NCBI GenBank assembly: GCA_036563615.1
Contig: DATCMB010000006.1
Span: 256,149-320,148 of the forward strand
DNA: 64,000 bases
Direction of reading: 5' to 3'
From: Candidatus Binatia bacterium
GTDB taxonomy: Bacteria; Desulfobacterota; Binatia; UBA12015
Shown here: piece after piece, positions 54,453-63,100 of the stretch
Numbering within the stretch: the first letter of the stretch is position 1
Layout of the letters: the number at the start of each line of letters is the position of its first letter
Translations under genes and position numbers: made by a program
The notes under the pieces: generated by a model
Seen by the model: only the letters and a program-made list of their open reading frames with translations
The model's database searches: none
What the model was told of the DNA's origin: nothing

Positions 54453-54551
54453 TCGGTCTCCGGCGCATGAACACGGAAGCGCTCGCAGCGCTCGCGATGC
54501 TCGTGTAACGGGTGCTATACGGGCAGCTGACCCCAGCGAGGAGGTTTCGCC

Positions 54552-55676
54552 GTGCACACCGAGCTCTGTGATCGCTTCGGGATCGAGTTCCCGATCTTTG
54601 CCTTCAGCCACTGCCGCGACGTGGTTGCGGCGGTGTCGAAGAACGGCGGCTTCGGCGTGCTCGGCGCGGTGGGCTTCACCGCCGAGCAGCTCGAGGTCGA
54701 GCTCAAGTGGATCGACGAGCACGTGGGCGACAAGCCGTACGGCGTCGACATCGTCATCCCCGGGAAATACGAGGGCATGGGCGAGATGGATCCGGCCAAG
54801 CTCGAGGAGCAGCTCCGCGCCGCGATCCCGCCGCAGCACCGTCAGTTCGTCAAGAAGCTGCTCGCCGACGCCGGCGTGCCCGAGCTGCCGGAGGAGGAGC
54901 GCCACCACGAGCTCCTCGGCTGGACCGCCGCCACGGCGAACCCGCAGGTCGACGTCGCGCTGCGCCACGAGAAGGTGCGGCTGATCGCCAACGCGCTCGG
55001 CACGCCGCCCGACGACGTCATCGAGCGCGTGCACCAGTCGGGTCGGCTGATCGCCGCGCTCTGCGGCAGCCCGAAGCAGGCGCTCGCGCACAAGAAGGCG
55101 GGCGTCGACATCATCATCGCGCAGGGCACCGAGGGCGGCGGCCACACCGGCGAGATCGGCAGCATCGTGCTGTGGCCGCAGGTGGTCGAAGCGGTCGCCC
55201 CGACGCCGGTGCTCGCCGCGGGCGGCATCGGCAGCGGGCGGCAGATCGCCTCGGCGCTCGCGGTGGGCGCGCAGGGCGTGTGGACCGGCTCGATCTGGCT
55301 CACCGTCGAGGAGGCCGACGCCCCGCCCGCGCAGCGTCAATCCTACCTCGCCGCGACCAGCAAGGACACCGTGCGCTCGCGCTCCTACACCGGCAAGCCG
55401 TGCCGCATGCTGCGCAACGACTGGACCGAGGCCTGGGAGAAGCCGGACGCGCCGGGCTACCTGCCGATGCCGCTGCAGGGCATGGTCACGATGGAGGCCG
55501 TGACGCGCACGCACCGCTACGCCGACAAGGCGCAGCGCGTCGCGTTCAACCCGGTCGGCCAGGTGGTCGGGATGATGAACGAGACGCGCTCGGTGCGCCA
55601 GGTGATCCAGTCTCTGGTCGAGGATTACCTGCAGGCGGTCGAGCGGCTGCAGGCTCTGATGCCGCAGGCGGGCTGA
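54552..55676 (+). CDS. Nitronate monooxygenase (2-nitropropane dioxygenase family)
   Basis: 374-residue FMN TIM barrel that oxidises alkyl nitronates, or a related enoyl-reductase-like enzyme. It has PIFAFSHCRDVVAAVSKNGGF, the central IIAQGTEGGGHTGEIGS with the His near the flavin, and the phosphate-binding AAGGIGSGRQIASALAVGAQ then GVWTGSIWL. The GTG start is backed by GAGGAGG. The later RTHRYADKAQ... C-terminal part is longer than in short-class enzymes. A short hairpin follows the stop. Confidence 0.9.
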   Translation: MHTELCDRFGIEFPIFAFSHCRDVVAAVSKNGGFGVLGAVGFTAEQLEVELKWIDEHVGDKPYGVDIVIPGKYEGMGEMDPAKLEEQLRAAIPPQHRQFVKKLLADAGVPELPEEERHHELLGWTAATANPQVDVALRHEKVRLIANALGTPPDDVIERVHQSGRLIAALCGSPKQALAHKKAGVDIIIAQGTEGGGHTGEIGSIVLWPQVVEAVAPTPVLAAGGIGSGRQIASALAVGAQGVWTGSIWLTVEEADAPPAQRQSYLAATSKDTVRSRSYTGKPCRMLRNDWTEAWEKPDAPGYLPMPLQGMVTMEAVTRTHRYADKAQRVAFNPVGQVVGMMNETRSVRQVIQSLVEDYLQAVERLQALMPQAG

Positions 55677-55785
55677 GCCGCCGCGCACGGCGGTCGAGCG
55701 CGCTCAGATCCGGCGACTCGGAGGCGCCGAGGCTCGCGAGCGCCATCAAGGCCGCGAGCAGCGCCGCGAAGACGAGAAAGCGCAT
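55546..55785 (-). CDS. Possible small secreted protein
   Basis: 79-residue candidate. The first 25 residues (MRFLVFAALLAALMALASLG) form a good signal peptide, and GAGGAGC stands eight bases before the ATG. The mature part is Ala/Pro/Ser/Arg-rich with no motif. Its 3' half lies antisense to the end of the nitronate monooxygenase gene, so the coding status of that part is doubtful. If real it would be a tiny exported protein in the 202-base gap between the monooxygenase and the GGCT gene. Confidence 0.38.
   Translation of the reverse strand: MRFLVFAALLAALMALASLGASESPDLSALDRRARRLSPPAASEPAAARPPAGNPRPETGSPGAPSASRSSSRPPGRPG
55678..55693 (+). terminator. Hairpin after the nitronate monooxygenase gene
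   Basis: CCGCCG and CGGCGG around CGCA, two bases after the stop codon. Short stem, no T tract. Confidence 0.3.
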
Positions 55786-55878
55786 CGTCGGGCTCCTCGT
55801 GCGTCATCGACGCCGCGGCCGCCGCGCTCTTTCACGGGCGCGCGCGTGCGTGCAGGGGCGCGTGCGACGGCCTCCGCG

Positions 55879-56316
55879 TCAGCCCTCGTACTCGGCGGCG
55901 ACGAAGCCTGCGCGGCAGCGCTCCGCGTAGGCGCGCAGGTGCTCGCGCGCGAAGCGCTCGCGATCCCAGGGCTCGGCCGAGAGCTGGTCGCGATACGCCG
56001 CCCGCACGAGGTAGATCTGCGCCGGATGAGGCGCTCCGTCGCGCGCGAGCACGGTGACGACGCGGCGCTCGTAGAGCTCGCCCTCGAAGCGGTCGAGCCG
56101 TGCGAGCGCCGCGCCGTCGACGTCGAGCCACAGCACGCCGTCGAGCAGCGCGCCGTCCTCCTCGATCGCGCCCGGGTACACCGCGCCGCGCACCGTGCGG
56201 CACGCGTAGCCTGCGAGCGTCGCGGGCAGCGAGGCGAGGCTGCGGCCGGTCACGGCCTGCATCACCTCGGGAAACATCAGCGTCCCGTAGGTGAAGACCG
56301 ATGTCCGTCCGCTCAC
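55879..56316 (-). CDS. Gamma-glutamylcyclotransferase-like (AIG2) protein
   Basis: 145 residues. The fold signature is the N-terminal FTYGTLMFPEVMQAV, with LDRFEGELYERRVVTVL in the second half; the Glu in this segment corresponds to the acidic residue used by cyclotransferases. It may release pyroglutamate from gamma-glutamyl amines or peptides. GTG start overlapping the stop of the LLM gene as GTGA, so the two are translated together. The link between an F420-type oxidoreductase and a GGCT is notable, because F420 carries a gamma-linked polyglutamate tail, but this is speculative. Confidence 0.87.
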   Translation of the reverse strand: MSGRTSVFTYGTLMFPEVMQAVTGRSLASLPATLAGYACRTVRGAVYPGAIEEDGALLDGVLWLDVDGAALARLDRFEGELYERRVVTVLARDGAPHPAQIYLVRAAYRDQLSAEPWDRERFAREHLRAYAERCRAGFVAAEYEG

Positions 56317-57257
56317 GCGCGCGCAGCGGGCGCCACGTCCTCCGCGAACGCCTGCAGCTCGTCCGGGAAGATGGGCTGGAAGAGCATGAAGATGAAGTGC
56401 GTCACGCCGGCGTCGCGGTAGCGGGCGATGGTCTCGAGGCACTCGTCCTTGCTGCCGATCATCGCGCGCCGACGCGCCTCCTCGAGGCTGCACTTCTGCG
56501 CCGCCGCGACCATCTGCGTGACGACGGCCTCGCGCTCCGTGCCGCCGCCGTAGCAGAGCGGCATCGCGACCGTCTTCTCGATCTCGTCGACGTCGCGCTC
56601 GACGGCGTCGCCGTGGCGGCGAATGACGTCGATCAGCTCGCGGAAGCGCTCGGGTGAGCCGAACGAGTTCCACATGTCGGCGTGCTGCGCGACGATGCGC
56701 AGCAGGACCTTCTCCCCGCTGCCGCCGATCATGATCGGCGGGTGCGGCTTCTGCACCGGCGGCGGCTGACCGAGCGCGTCGGCGATCCGGTAGTGCTTGC
56801 CGTCGAAGCTGAACTTCTCGCCGGAGAACATCCCCTTGAGGATCTTGCACGCCTCGTCGAGCGCGCGCAGGCGCTGCGGGACGGTCTTGAAGTCGATGTC
56901 GAAGGCGCGGTGCTCGAGCTCGAACCAGCCCGCGCCGATGCCGAGGTTGAGGCGTCCGCCGCTGATGTGGTCGAGGCTCGCCGCCATCTTCGCGAGCACG
57001 CACGGGTTGCGGTACGTGTTGCCGTTGACCAGCGTCCCGATCCGCGCCCGCGTCGTCGCCTGAGCGAGCGCCGACAGCGTCGTCCACGCTTCCAGGCACG
57101 GCCCGTTCGGATCGGCGAAGATCGGGTAGAAGTGGTCGAAGTTCCACAGCGAGTCGTAGCCCCAGGCATCGGCCTTGCGCCACAGATCGAGCAGGTCGTT
57201 CCACGCGACGTACTGCTGTCCCGTCTGGATGCCGAAGCGAATCGGGTGGCGTGCCAT
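56313..57257 (-). CDS. LLM-class F420-dependent oxidoreductase
   Basis: 314-residue luciferase-like TIM barrel. IRFGIQTGQQYVAWNDLLDL, DHFYPIF, the cofactor-loop TRARIGTLVNGNTYRNPCVL, AASLDHISGGRLNLGIGAGW and PPIMIGGSGEK are the usual signatures of the F420-binding branch, although an FMN enzyme cannot be excluded. AGGAGGAG before the ATG. F420 synthesis genes are not in the window. The next gene, GGCT-like, overlaps by four bases. Confidence 0.9.
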   Translation of the reverse strand: MARHPIRFGIQTGQQYVAWNDLLDLWRKADAWGYDSLWNFDHFYPIFADPNGPCLEAWTTLSALAQATTRARIGTLVNGNTYRNPCVLAKMAASLDHISGGRLNLGIGAGWFELEHRAFDIDFKTVPQRLRALDEACKILKGMFSGEKFSFDGKHYRIADALGQPPPVQKPHPPIMIGGSGEKVLLRIVAQHADMWNSFGSPERFRELIDVIRRHGDAVERDVDEIEKTVAMPLCYGGGTEREAVVTQMVAAAQKCSLEEARRRAMIGSKDECLETIARYRDAGVTHFIFMLFQPIFPDELQAFAEDVAPAARA

Positions 57258-57297
57258 GCGGCTCCTCCTGTCCTTCCTTGGTCCTCCTCGACCTTTG

Positions 57298-57939
57298 TCA
57301 CTCGCGCGACGCTGGAGGAAGACCGCGCATGCGACGATAGTGCGCGGCCGCCTTCATGCGGTTGCCGCAGCCGCTCATGCTGCACCAGCGCCGGCCGTGG
57401 TTCTTCGAGGTGTCGTAGAAGTAGAGGATGCAGGCCGGGTTCTCGCAGCGCCGCACGCGCGCGAAGTCGACCTCGCACAGGAGATCGCTCGCGGCTTCGG
57501 CGAGCGGCACCAGCAGCCGACGCGGCTCGCCGACCTCGAAGTGAAAGCGGCGCGCGATGCGACGTCCGCTGCGCACGAGCTCGGTCCAGCCGGCGCGCTC
57601 GCGCAGCAGCGCGTTGACCGCGTCGAGCGCCGACTGCGGGACGGGCTTGCCGGCGAGGATCCGGTCGACGGCGAGGCGCAGCTCGCCGCGCAGCGCGCGC
57701 GCGTCGGCGAGGACGCGGCGGCCGGCCGGCGCGTCGGCCCAGCGCTCGCGCGCCTCGCGCAGGGCGTCGCCGCTGACGAGGTCCGCCTCGGCGAGCCACG
57801 CGACGAGATCGGCGTAGGACTGCAGCAGGTCGACGCGCTCGCCGCGCGCGATCACCTCGGTGTTCAAGAAGTCGAGCGCGCGCTGGTTGGCGAGCCAGAG
57901 AAACCTGCGCGCGGGCGTCTTCTCTCTAACCGGCGTCAT
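57298..57939 (-). CDS. ABATE/CGNR zinc-finger regulator
   Basis: 213 residues. The N-terminal ABATE domain (LANQRALDFLNTEV ... ) is followed by a C-terminal CGNR zinc finger: CENPACILYFYDTSKNHGRR, then WCSMSGCGNRMKAAAHYRR. This family is believed to be transcriptional regulators binding DNA with the CGNR finger. The gene is divergent from a PPOX-fold flavoprotein, and the 73-base region between them holds repeated GGTTAG/CTAACC elements that are good candidates for its own operator. Confidence 0.92.
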   Translation of the reverse strand: MTPVREKTPARRFLWLANQRALDFLNTEVIARGERVDLLQSYADLVAWLAEADLVSGDALREARERWADAPAGRRVLADARALRGELRLAVDRILAGKPVPQSALDAVNALLRERAGWTELVRSGRRIARRFHFEVGEPRRLLVPLAEAASDLLCEVDFARVRRCENPACILYFYDTSKNHGRRWCSMSGCGNRMKAAAHYRRMRGLPPASRE

Positions 57940-57999
57940 CCGTCTTGACTGGTTAGCACAATCGGCCTACAACCACCAAAGAGCAAGTTCACTGGTTAG
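57926..57999. promoter_or_regulatory. Operator-like repeats in the CGNR/flavoprotein divergent region
   Basis: ACTGGTTAG occurs twice (57948-57956 and 57991-57999), 43 bases apart, close to four helical turns. An inverted copy, CTAACCGG, is at 57926-57933, so CTAACC (57926-57931) and GGTTAG (57951-57956) form an inverted repeat with a 19-base spacer. The copies overlap the start of the CGNR gene, the -35 region of the opposite promoter, and its leader. Confidence 0.6.
57945..57973 (+). promoter_or_regulatory. Promoter of the PPOX-fold gene
   Basis: TTGACT (57945-57950), 17-base spacer, TACAAC (57968-57973). One ACTGGTTAG copy covers the -35 box, which fits repression by the neighbouring regulator. 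Confidence 0.55.
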
Positions 58000-58012
58000 T
58001 CGAAGAAGGGCG

Positions 58013-58918
58013 ATGCGCACGCCGTACCACGAGGGCGAGCTCGCCGTGCAGCGACGCCTCGGCGTCGAGGCGATGGCGGCGAAGATCGGCCGCGGCATCC
58101 ACGCCGAGCTGCCGCCGGCGGCGGTCGAATTCCTCGCCGCGCGAAGCTTCGTGATCGTCGCGGCCGCGAACGAGGCCGGCGAAGTCTGGGCGTCGCCGCT
58201 CGTCGGCGCGCCGGGCTTCCTGCACGCGGAGAGCCCGCGCGCGCTCGCCATCGACGCCGCGTTGCACGCCGGCGACCCGCTGCGCGACGCGCTCACACGC
58301 GAGACCAAGGTCGGGCTGCTGGCGATCGACTTCGCGACCCGGCGCCGCGTGCGGGTGAACGGCGTCGCGCGGCTGCGTCGCGGCGGCGGTCTCGCGCTCG
58401 AGGTCGAGCAGGCGTACGCGAACTGTCCTCGTTTCATCCACCGCCGTCTTCCGACGGAGAGGACGGCTGCGCTCGCGCCGCAGGAGCCCGCGCGGAGCCG
58501 GACGTTGACCTCCGCTCAGCAGGCGTGGATCGCGTCCACCGACACCTTCTTCGTCGCGACCGCGCACGCCGAGCGCGGCGCCGACGCCTCGCACCGCGGC
58601 GGACCTCCGGGCGTCGTCGGCGTGCTCGACGAGCGCACCCTCGCCTGGCCCGAGTACGCGGGCAACACGATGCTCCAGACGCTCGGCAACCTCGCCGTCG
58701 ATCCCGCGTGCGGTCTCCTGCTCGTCGACTTCGGGCGCGGCGCGACGCTGCAGGTGACGGGACGGGCGACGCTGCTGTGGGACGCGCCCGCGCGCGCGGG
58801 CGCTCAGGCGGCGGTGTGCGGCGTGCGGCTCGAGCTCGACGCGGTGGTGGAGACCGCCGGCGCGTTCCCTGCGGGCTGGTCCGACCTCGAGACGTCGATC
58901 GAGAACGCGCCCACCTGA
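58013..58918 (+). CDS. Pyridoxamine-phosphate-oxidase-fold (PPOX) protein
   Basis: 301 residues with two split-barrel halves. The first has FLAARSFVIVAAANEAGEVWASPLVG, the second FVATAHAERGADASHRGG followed by GNTMLQTLGNLAVDPACGLLLVDF and LQVTGRATLLWD, the usual FMN/F420-binding strings of the PPOX superfamily. The linker carries QAYANCPRFIHRR. This is not vitamin B6 synthesis, since pdxH is elsewhere in the window; a flavin-linked oxidoreductase for small molecules is more likely. The ATG sits after GAAGAAGGGCG. The 3' end overlaps the convergent LuxR gene by 115 bases. Confidence 0.85.
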   Translation: MRTPYHEGELAVQRRLGVEAMAAKIGRGIHAELPPAAVEFLAARSFVIVAAANEAGEVWASPLVGAPGFLHAESPRALAIDAALHAGDPLRDALTRETKVGLLAIDFATRRRVRVNGVARLRRGGGLALEVEQAYANCPRFIHRRLPTERTAALAPQEPARSRTLTSAQQAWIASTDTFFVATAHAERGADASHRGGPPGVVGVLDERTLAWPEYAGNTMLQTLGNLAVDPACGLLLVDFGRGATLQVTGRATLLWDAPARAGAQAAVCGVRLELDAVVETAGAFPAGWSDLETSIENAPT

Positions 58919-59802
58919 GCGCCGCTCTTCCTGCGCAGCGTGCCGAGGAAGAGCGCCATGAGCTCCGCACGGCTTCGCACGCCGAGCTTGCGGTAGAGCG
59001 CCGTGACGTGGTGGTGCAGCGTGCGCGCGCCGAGGCCGAGCTCGTACGCGATCTCCTTCTCGGCGAGGCCGGACAGAAGGTGCTGCAGGACTTGACCCTC
59101 GCGAGGCGTCAAGCGCTCGCCGCACGAGAACACACCGCAGGCGAGCGCGAGCCGGCGTGCGACGTCGGGAATCGACGCGAGGATGCCGCGGACGAGGTCG
59201 CGCTCCTCGTCGCTGAAGCACGGGGTTCCGTCGCGCCGATAGGCGCCGAACAGCAGCTCGAGACCGCCGCCGATGGGACGTCCGCCGACGATGCGGTCGC
59301 GGATGCGGCACTCCCGGAGCAGCTCCCGCACGCGACGCTGCTGCAGCCTTGAGCCTGGCGTGAGGTCGGGCTCGAGGAAGGCGCGCGACGCGCCGGCCGT
59401 CCGCGCGAGCGTCACGATCGCGTGGTCCTGCGGCAGGTTCGGTAGGTGGTGGTACCACTCGTCGAGGATCCTCGCGTCGCGCTCTGCGTTGGGGCCGTAG
59501 CGCAGCGCGAAGGTTCCGCGCCAGCCGCCGAGCGGATCGTCGTCGGCGACCGCGGTCGAGCGCACGCCGAAGGAGAGCAGCGCGTCGCTCGCCCCGATCA
59601 GCTCGCAGGTGCGCTCGAGCAGGTGGCGCACCGTCGCGTCGACGTCGGCGAACGACAGCTCGCCGACCTCGCCGACCAGGCTCGGCAGCTCCGACCACCC
59701 AGAACGTGCCACCACGACACGCATCGGTCGAAGCTCGCCTCGACTGAAGGGTGGCAGGTACCCCAAGAACCCCGCGAGGCGCAGGTCGCTCGGACGCAAC
59801 AC
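58804..59802 (-). CDS. LuxR-family transcriptional regulator
   Basis: About 332 residues. The C-terminal helix-turn-helix is clear: LTPREGQVLQHLLSGLAEKE then IAYELGLGARTLHHHVTALY and RKLGVRSRAELM. The N-terminal 230 residues look like a GAF/PAS-type sensor region (ICxx-type wording such as LLERTCELIGASDALLSFGV). GTG 59802 is chosen because it opens a segment similar to related regulators (VLRPSDLRLAGFL); ATG 59724 is the main alternative, and frames further upstream read as Arg/Ala noise. The last 39 residues are Ser/Ala/Thr-rich and lie antisense to the PPOX gene. Confidence 0.8.
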   Translation of the reverse strand: MLRPSDLRLAGFLGYLPPFSRGELRPMRVVVARSGWSELPSLVGEVGELSFADVDATVRHLLERTCELIGASDALLSFGVRSTAVADDDPLGGWRGTFALRYGPNAERDARILDEWYHHLPNLPQDHAIVTLARTAGASRAFLEPDLTPGSRLQQRRVRELLRECRIRDRIVGGRPIGGGLELLFGAYRRDGTPCFSDEERDLVRGILASIPDVARRLALACGVFSCGERLTPREGQVLQHLLSGLAEKEIAYELGLGARTLHHHVTALYRKLGVRSRAELMALFLGTLRRKSGAQVGAFSIDVSRSDQPAGNAPAVSTTASSSSRTPHTAA

Positions 59803-60122
59803 GCCGTCGCGCGCGGCGCGGGCGCCATGTCGCTCGACCTGCGCTGTGCGCCAGCGTGCGGTCGATTCTCGACCCCGGCCGTTTGGCCGTCTCGACGTGC
59901 CTCCGCGCGCGGCGCACGATGCGGCACGGAGCGCGCAGAGCGGGGAGGTGGGCGATGGGCTCGAGGCAGATTTTTTGGCTAGTCGCGGGCAGGCGAGCGC
60001 CGCTAGCATCTCCGCGCGAAGCACGAGCCCGTCCGACGTCTCGGGTCGAGCCGCGACGCGGTTTCAGAGCTCGATCCGCGCGACCGATGAACTCGAGTAA
60101 CTCATTTCTTGGTGAGGCCCCG
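59803..60122. other. Divergent intergenic region
   Basis: 320 bases between the LuxR start and the beta-helix gene. No gene is convincing. The right end has GGTGAGG six bases before the ATG at 60123, and a slightly AT-richer stretch (CGAGTAACTCATTTCTTGG) that may hold the promoter. Confidence 0.4.
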
Positions 60123-63100
60123 ATGAAGAACGTCTCCGCTCGGCTCGTCTCGCTGGCCGTCGTCGTGCTCGGAGCTTCCGTGGCGCAGGCCGCCTGTCCG
60201 GTCGTGCTGCCCGACGGCTGTCGAAAGGTCACCTCGTCGAACAAGCTGCCCGACAAGATCACGAGCTGCTTCTACGTCGAGGGCGCGACCGGCTCGCCGC
60301 ACACCTACGAGTTCCTGAACGTCTTGAAGGGCGGCGCGCTGTACTTCGTCGAGAAGCCGGGCGAGACGACGGACTTCCGCGTCAGCGGCCTGCTCATCGA
60401 GCAGGGCGGCCTCGTGCAGGCGGGCGCGCCCGACTGTCCGTACGGTCGCGATGGCGGCAAGCTCAAGATTGGTCTCTGGGGATCGGACCCGACCGAACAG
60501 GGCACGAAGCGCGCCGAGGGGCAGGGCATCCAGTGTCAAACCAATCCCAACGCGGACGCGAAGTTCCGCTGCTTCCCCGCCGGCTACGACGACGGCCAGA
60601 AGCGCTACTGCACGGTGACCAAGTCCGACGACCCGTGCTCGAGCACCACGCCGCCGTCGAGCGAGCCGAACAACGCGCTGCTCGAGCCGTACGGCGACCT
60701 CAACTTCGACCCGAACCCGTGGGGCTTCAAGACGATCGGCGTCGCGTACGGCGGGTCGCTGAAGCTCTACGGCTACAAGGGCGCGAAGCCGCTGCAGGAC
60801 GCGAGCTGGGCGACGAGCAACGATTCGAACGGCAGCTGCGTCGTGCCGACGGTCGCGCAGTCGACGCTCGACACCAAGGAGATGCAGGCCTGGGCGAACC
60901 TCACCGGCTCGAGCTGGGTGCGTCTCACCGGCCAGAAGGACGACGCGGCGGCGAAGCTCACGACCCTCACCTTCGACCGCGCGGTGCCCGACTGGAAGGA
61001 AGGTGACAAGATCGTCATCGGCGCGACCGACTGGTACCCGAGCCACTCGGAGCTGCGCACCATCAAGCACGTCCTCTCGCCGACGCAGGTGCAGGTCGAG
61101 CTGCTCGACTACCCGCACTACACGAGCATGTTCGACGTCGGTCGCACGCAGGAGTTCAACAACCCGGTGAACCGCACGGCGGTCGACACGCGCGCCGTGG
61201 TCGGGCTCCTGTCACGCAGCATCACGATCTACTCGCGCGGCGAGAAGGCGGGCGACGAGTTCCCCGCGACCGAGGAGTGCACGCACGACAAGAGCAAGCC
61301 CGACTGCTACTTCGGCGGCCACCTGATCGTCCGCCAGGGCTTCAAGGACGTTCAGATCCAGGGCGTCGAGTTCAAGCAGCTGGGGCAGGGCGGGCGCATG
61401 GGGCACTACCCCGTCCACTTCCACCTCGCGAAAGCGACCTCGTACACGAGCGGCACGTTCGTCAAGGACAGCTCGATCTGGGACTCGATGACGCGCTTCG
61501 TGGTGCTGCACGGCACGCACGACGTCAACGTGTCGCGCAACGTCGGCTACCTGTCGCTCGGGCACGGCTTCTACATCGAGGACGCGTCCGAGATCCGGAA
61601 CAAGCTGTGCCACAACCTCGGCGTCTCGGCGCGCGCGGCGCTGCAGCAGCATGTCGTCGAGCAGGCGAAGCCGGAGCACTGGTGTGGCGGCCATCCGCCC
61701 GCCGCGGCGCGCCTCGTGCCGCCGATCCTCGACGGCAGCGTCCAGCAGCCGACGGACGCCGCCGCCGGAACGGCCGCGGGCTCCGACACCTACATGCCGG
61801 TGATGTACTGGATGATGAACGCGTACAACGAGTTCGTCGGCAACGCGGCGGTGTCGGTGCACGGCTTCGGCTCCTGCTTCTGGCTGCTCGGATCGGCGGT
61901 CAGCGGGCCGAGCCGTGACCACCAGTTCGACGGCTACGCCGCCTTCAACAACGGCGGACGTCAAGCACCGCTGCTGCGCTTCCGCGGCAACACCTGCACC
62001 ACCTCACCGCTCGCGCTGCCGACCACCAGGGAGATCTCGCCTGCGAGCAACGGCTTCAACGAAGCGACGAACACCGGCTATGTCGCGCTCACCAATCCCT
62101 ACCTGTCGAATCAGGCAACGAGCGTCTTCCCCCACAGCTACGCGCGTCCGATCGTCACCGGCTACTTCTTGCCGAGCCTCGGCGGCAACTGCGTCCCCAC
62201 CGGGGATCTCGGTGACAACGCCGGGAATTGCGTGATGACGATCCTCGACCGCTTCGCGACGTCGTTCAACTGGGCCGAGGTCAACTTCGCTTCCGTCTGG
62301 CTGCGCCCGTCGATGTATCTGTTCACGCACGGCGCGGTGACGGACCAGCTCTTCGGCGGCCTCGCGACCGTCACCGGCGGCGACTGGCAGCAGGCTCCGC
62401 CGGCCTATCTCTCGCTGGTGCAGAACAGCCTGTTCGTCGGCACCACGCAGCCGCAGGAGGGCAACCTCTACGCGAAGCGCTCGGGGCCGCTGCTGACCGT
62501 CAAGCAGGACGAGAATCTCAGGAGCTACAGCCTGTGCAAGCAGGGGAACACGACGTGCAACCTCGAGGCCGAGGGCATCGGCCTCTGGTACAGCGGCTTC
62601 CAGCCGAAGCGCCTGATCACGATCTATGACGGCCCGATGTTCGCCGACGGCAACACCTTCCTCAACGTCGGGGCGTGGAAGTGCGATGCAGCGCCGTGTC
62701 TCGGCGCGAGCTCGGCCGCGGAGTGCAAGCTCGAGGACGGCGCGCTGCCCTGCGGCATCTACACCCGAACGACGCAGCCGGCGGCGCCGTCGTCGCAGAC
62801 CGAGATCGTCGTCCTGGACGCCGCGGTCGGCTGGAAGCAGCCGAACGGCTTCTTCTACCCGCCCGCGTTCAACTTCCGGCGCAGCGCGTTCCTCAACACG
62901 CGAAACGATCCACTGAACCAGTGCTTCACGGAGGCGCCCGGCGACTACGAGAACGCCACCTTCAAGCCGGGCTCGTGTCGTCACAACGTGGTCGACCGGA
63001 CCGCGGACTACCTGATCGGCAACGTCTTCGATCTGACGGGGCAGCCGGACCGGAGGTCGGGCGCCAAGAACATGCTCGATTCCGGCACGATCGACTTCGC

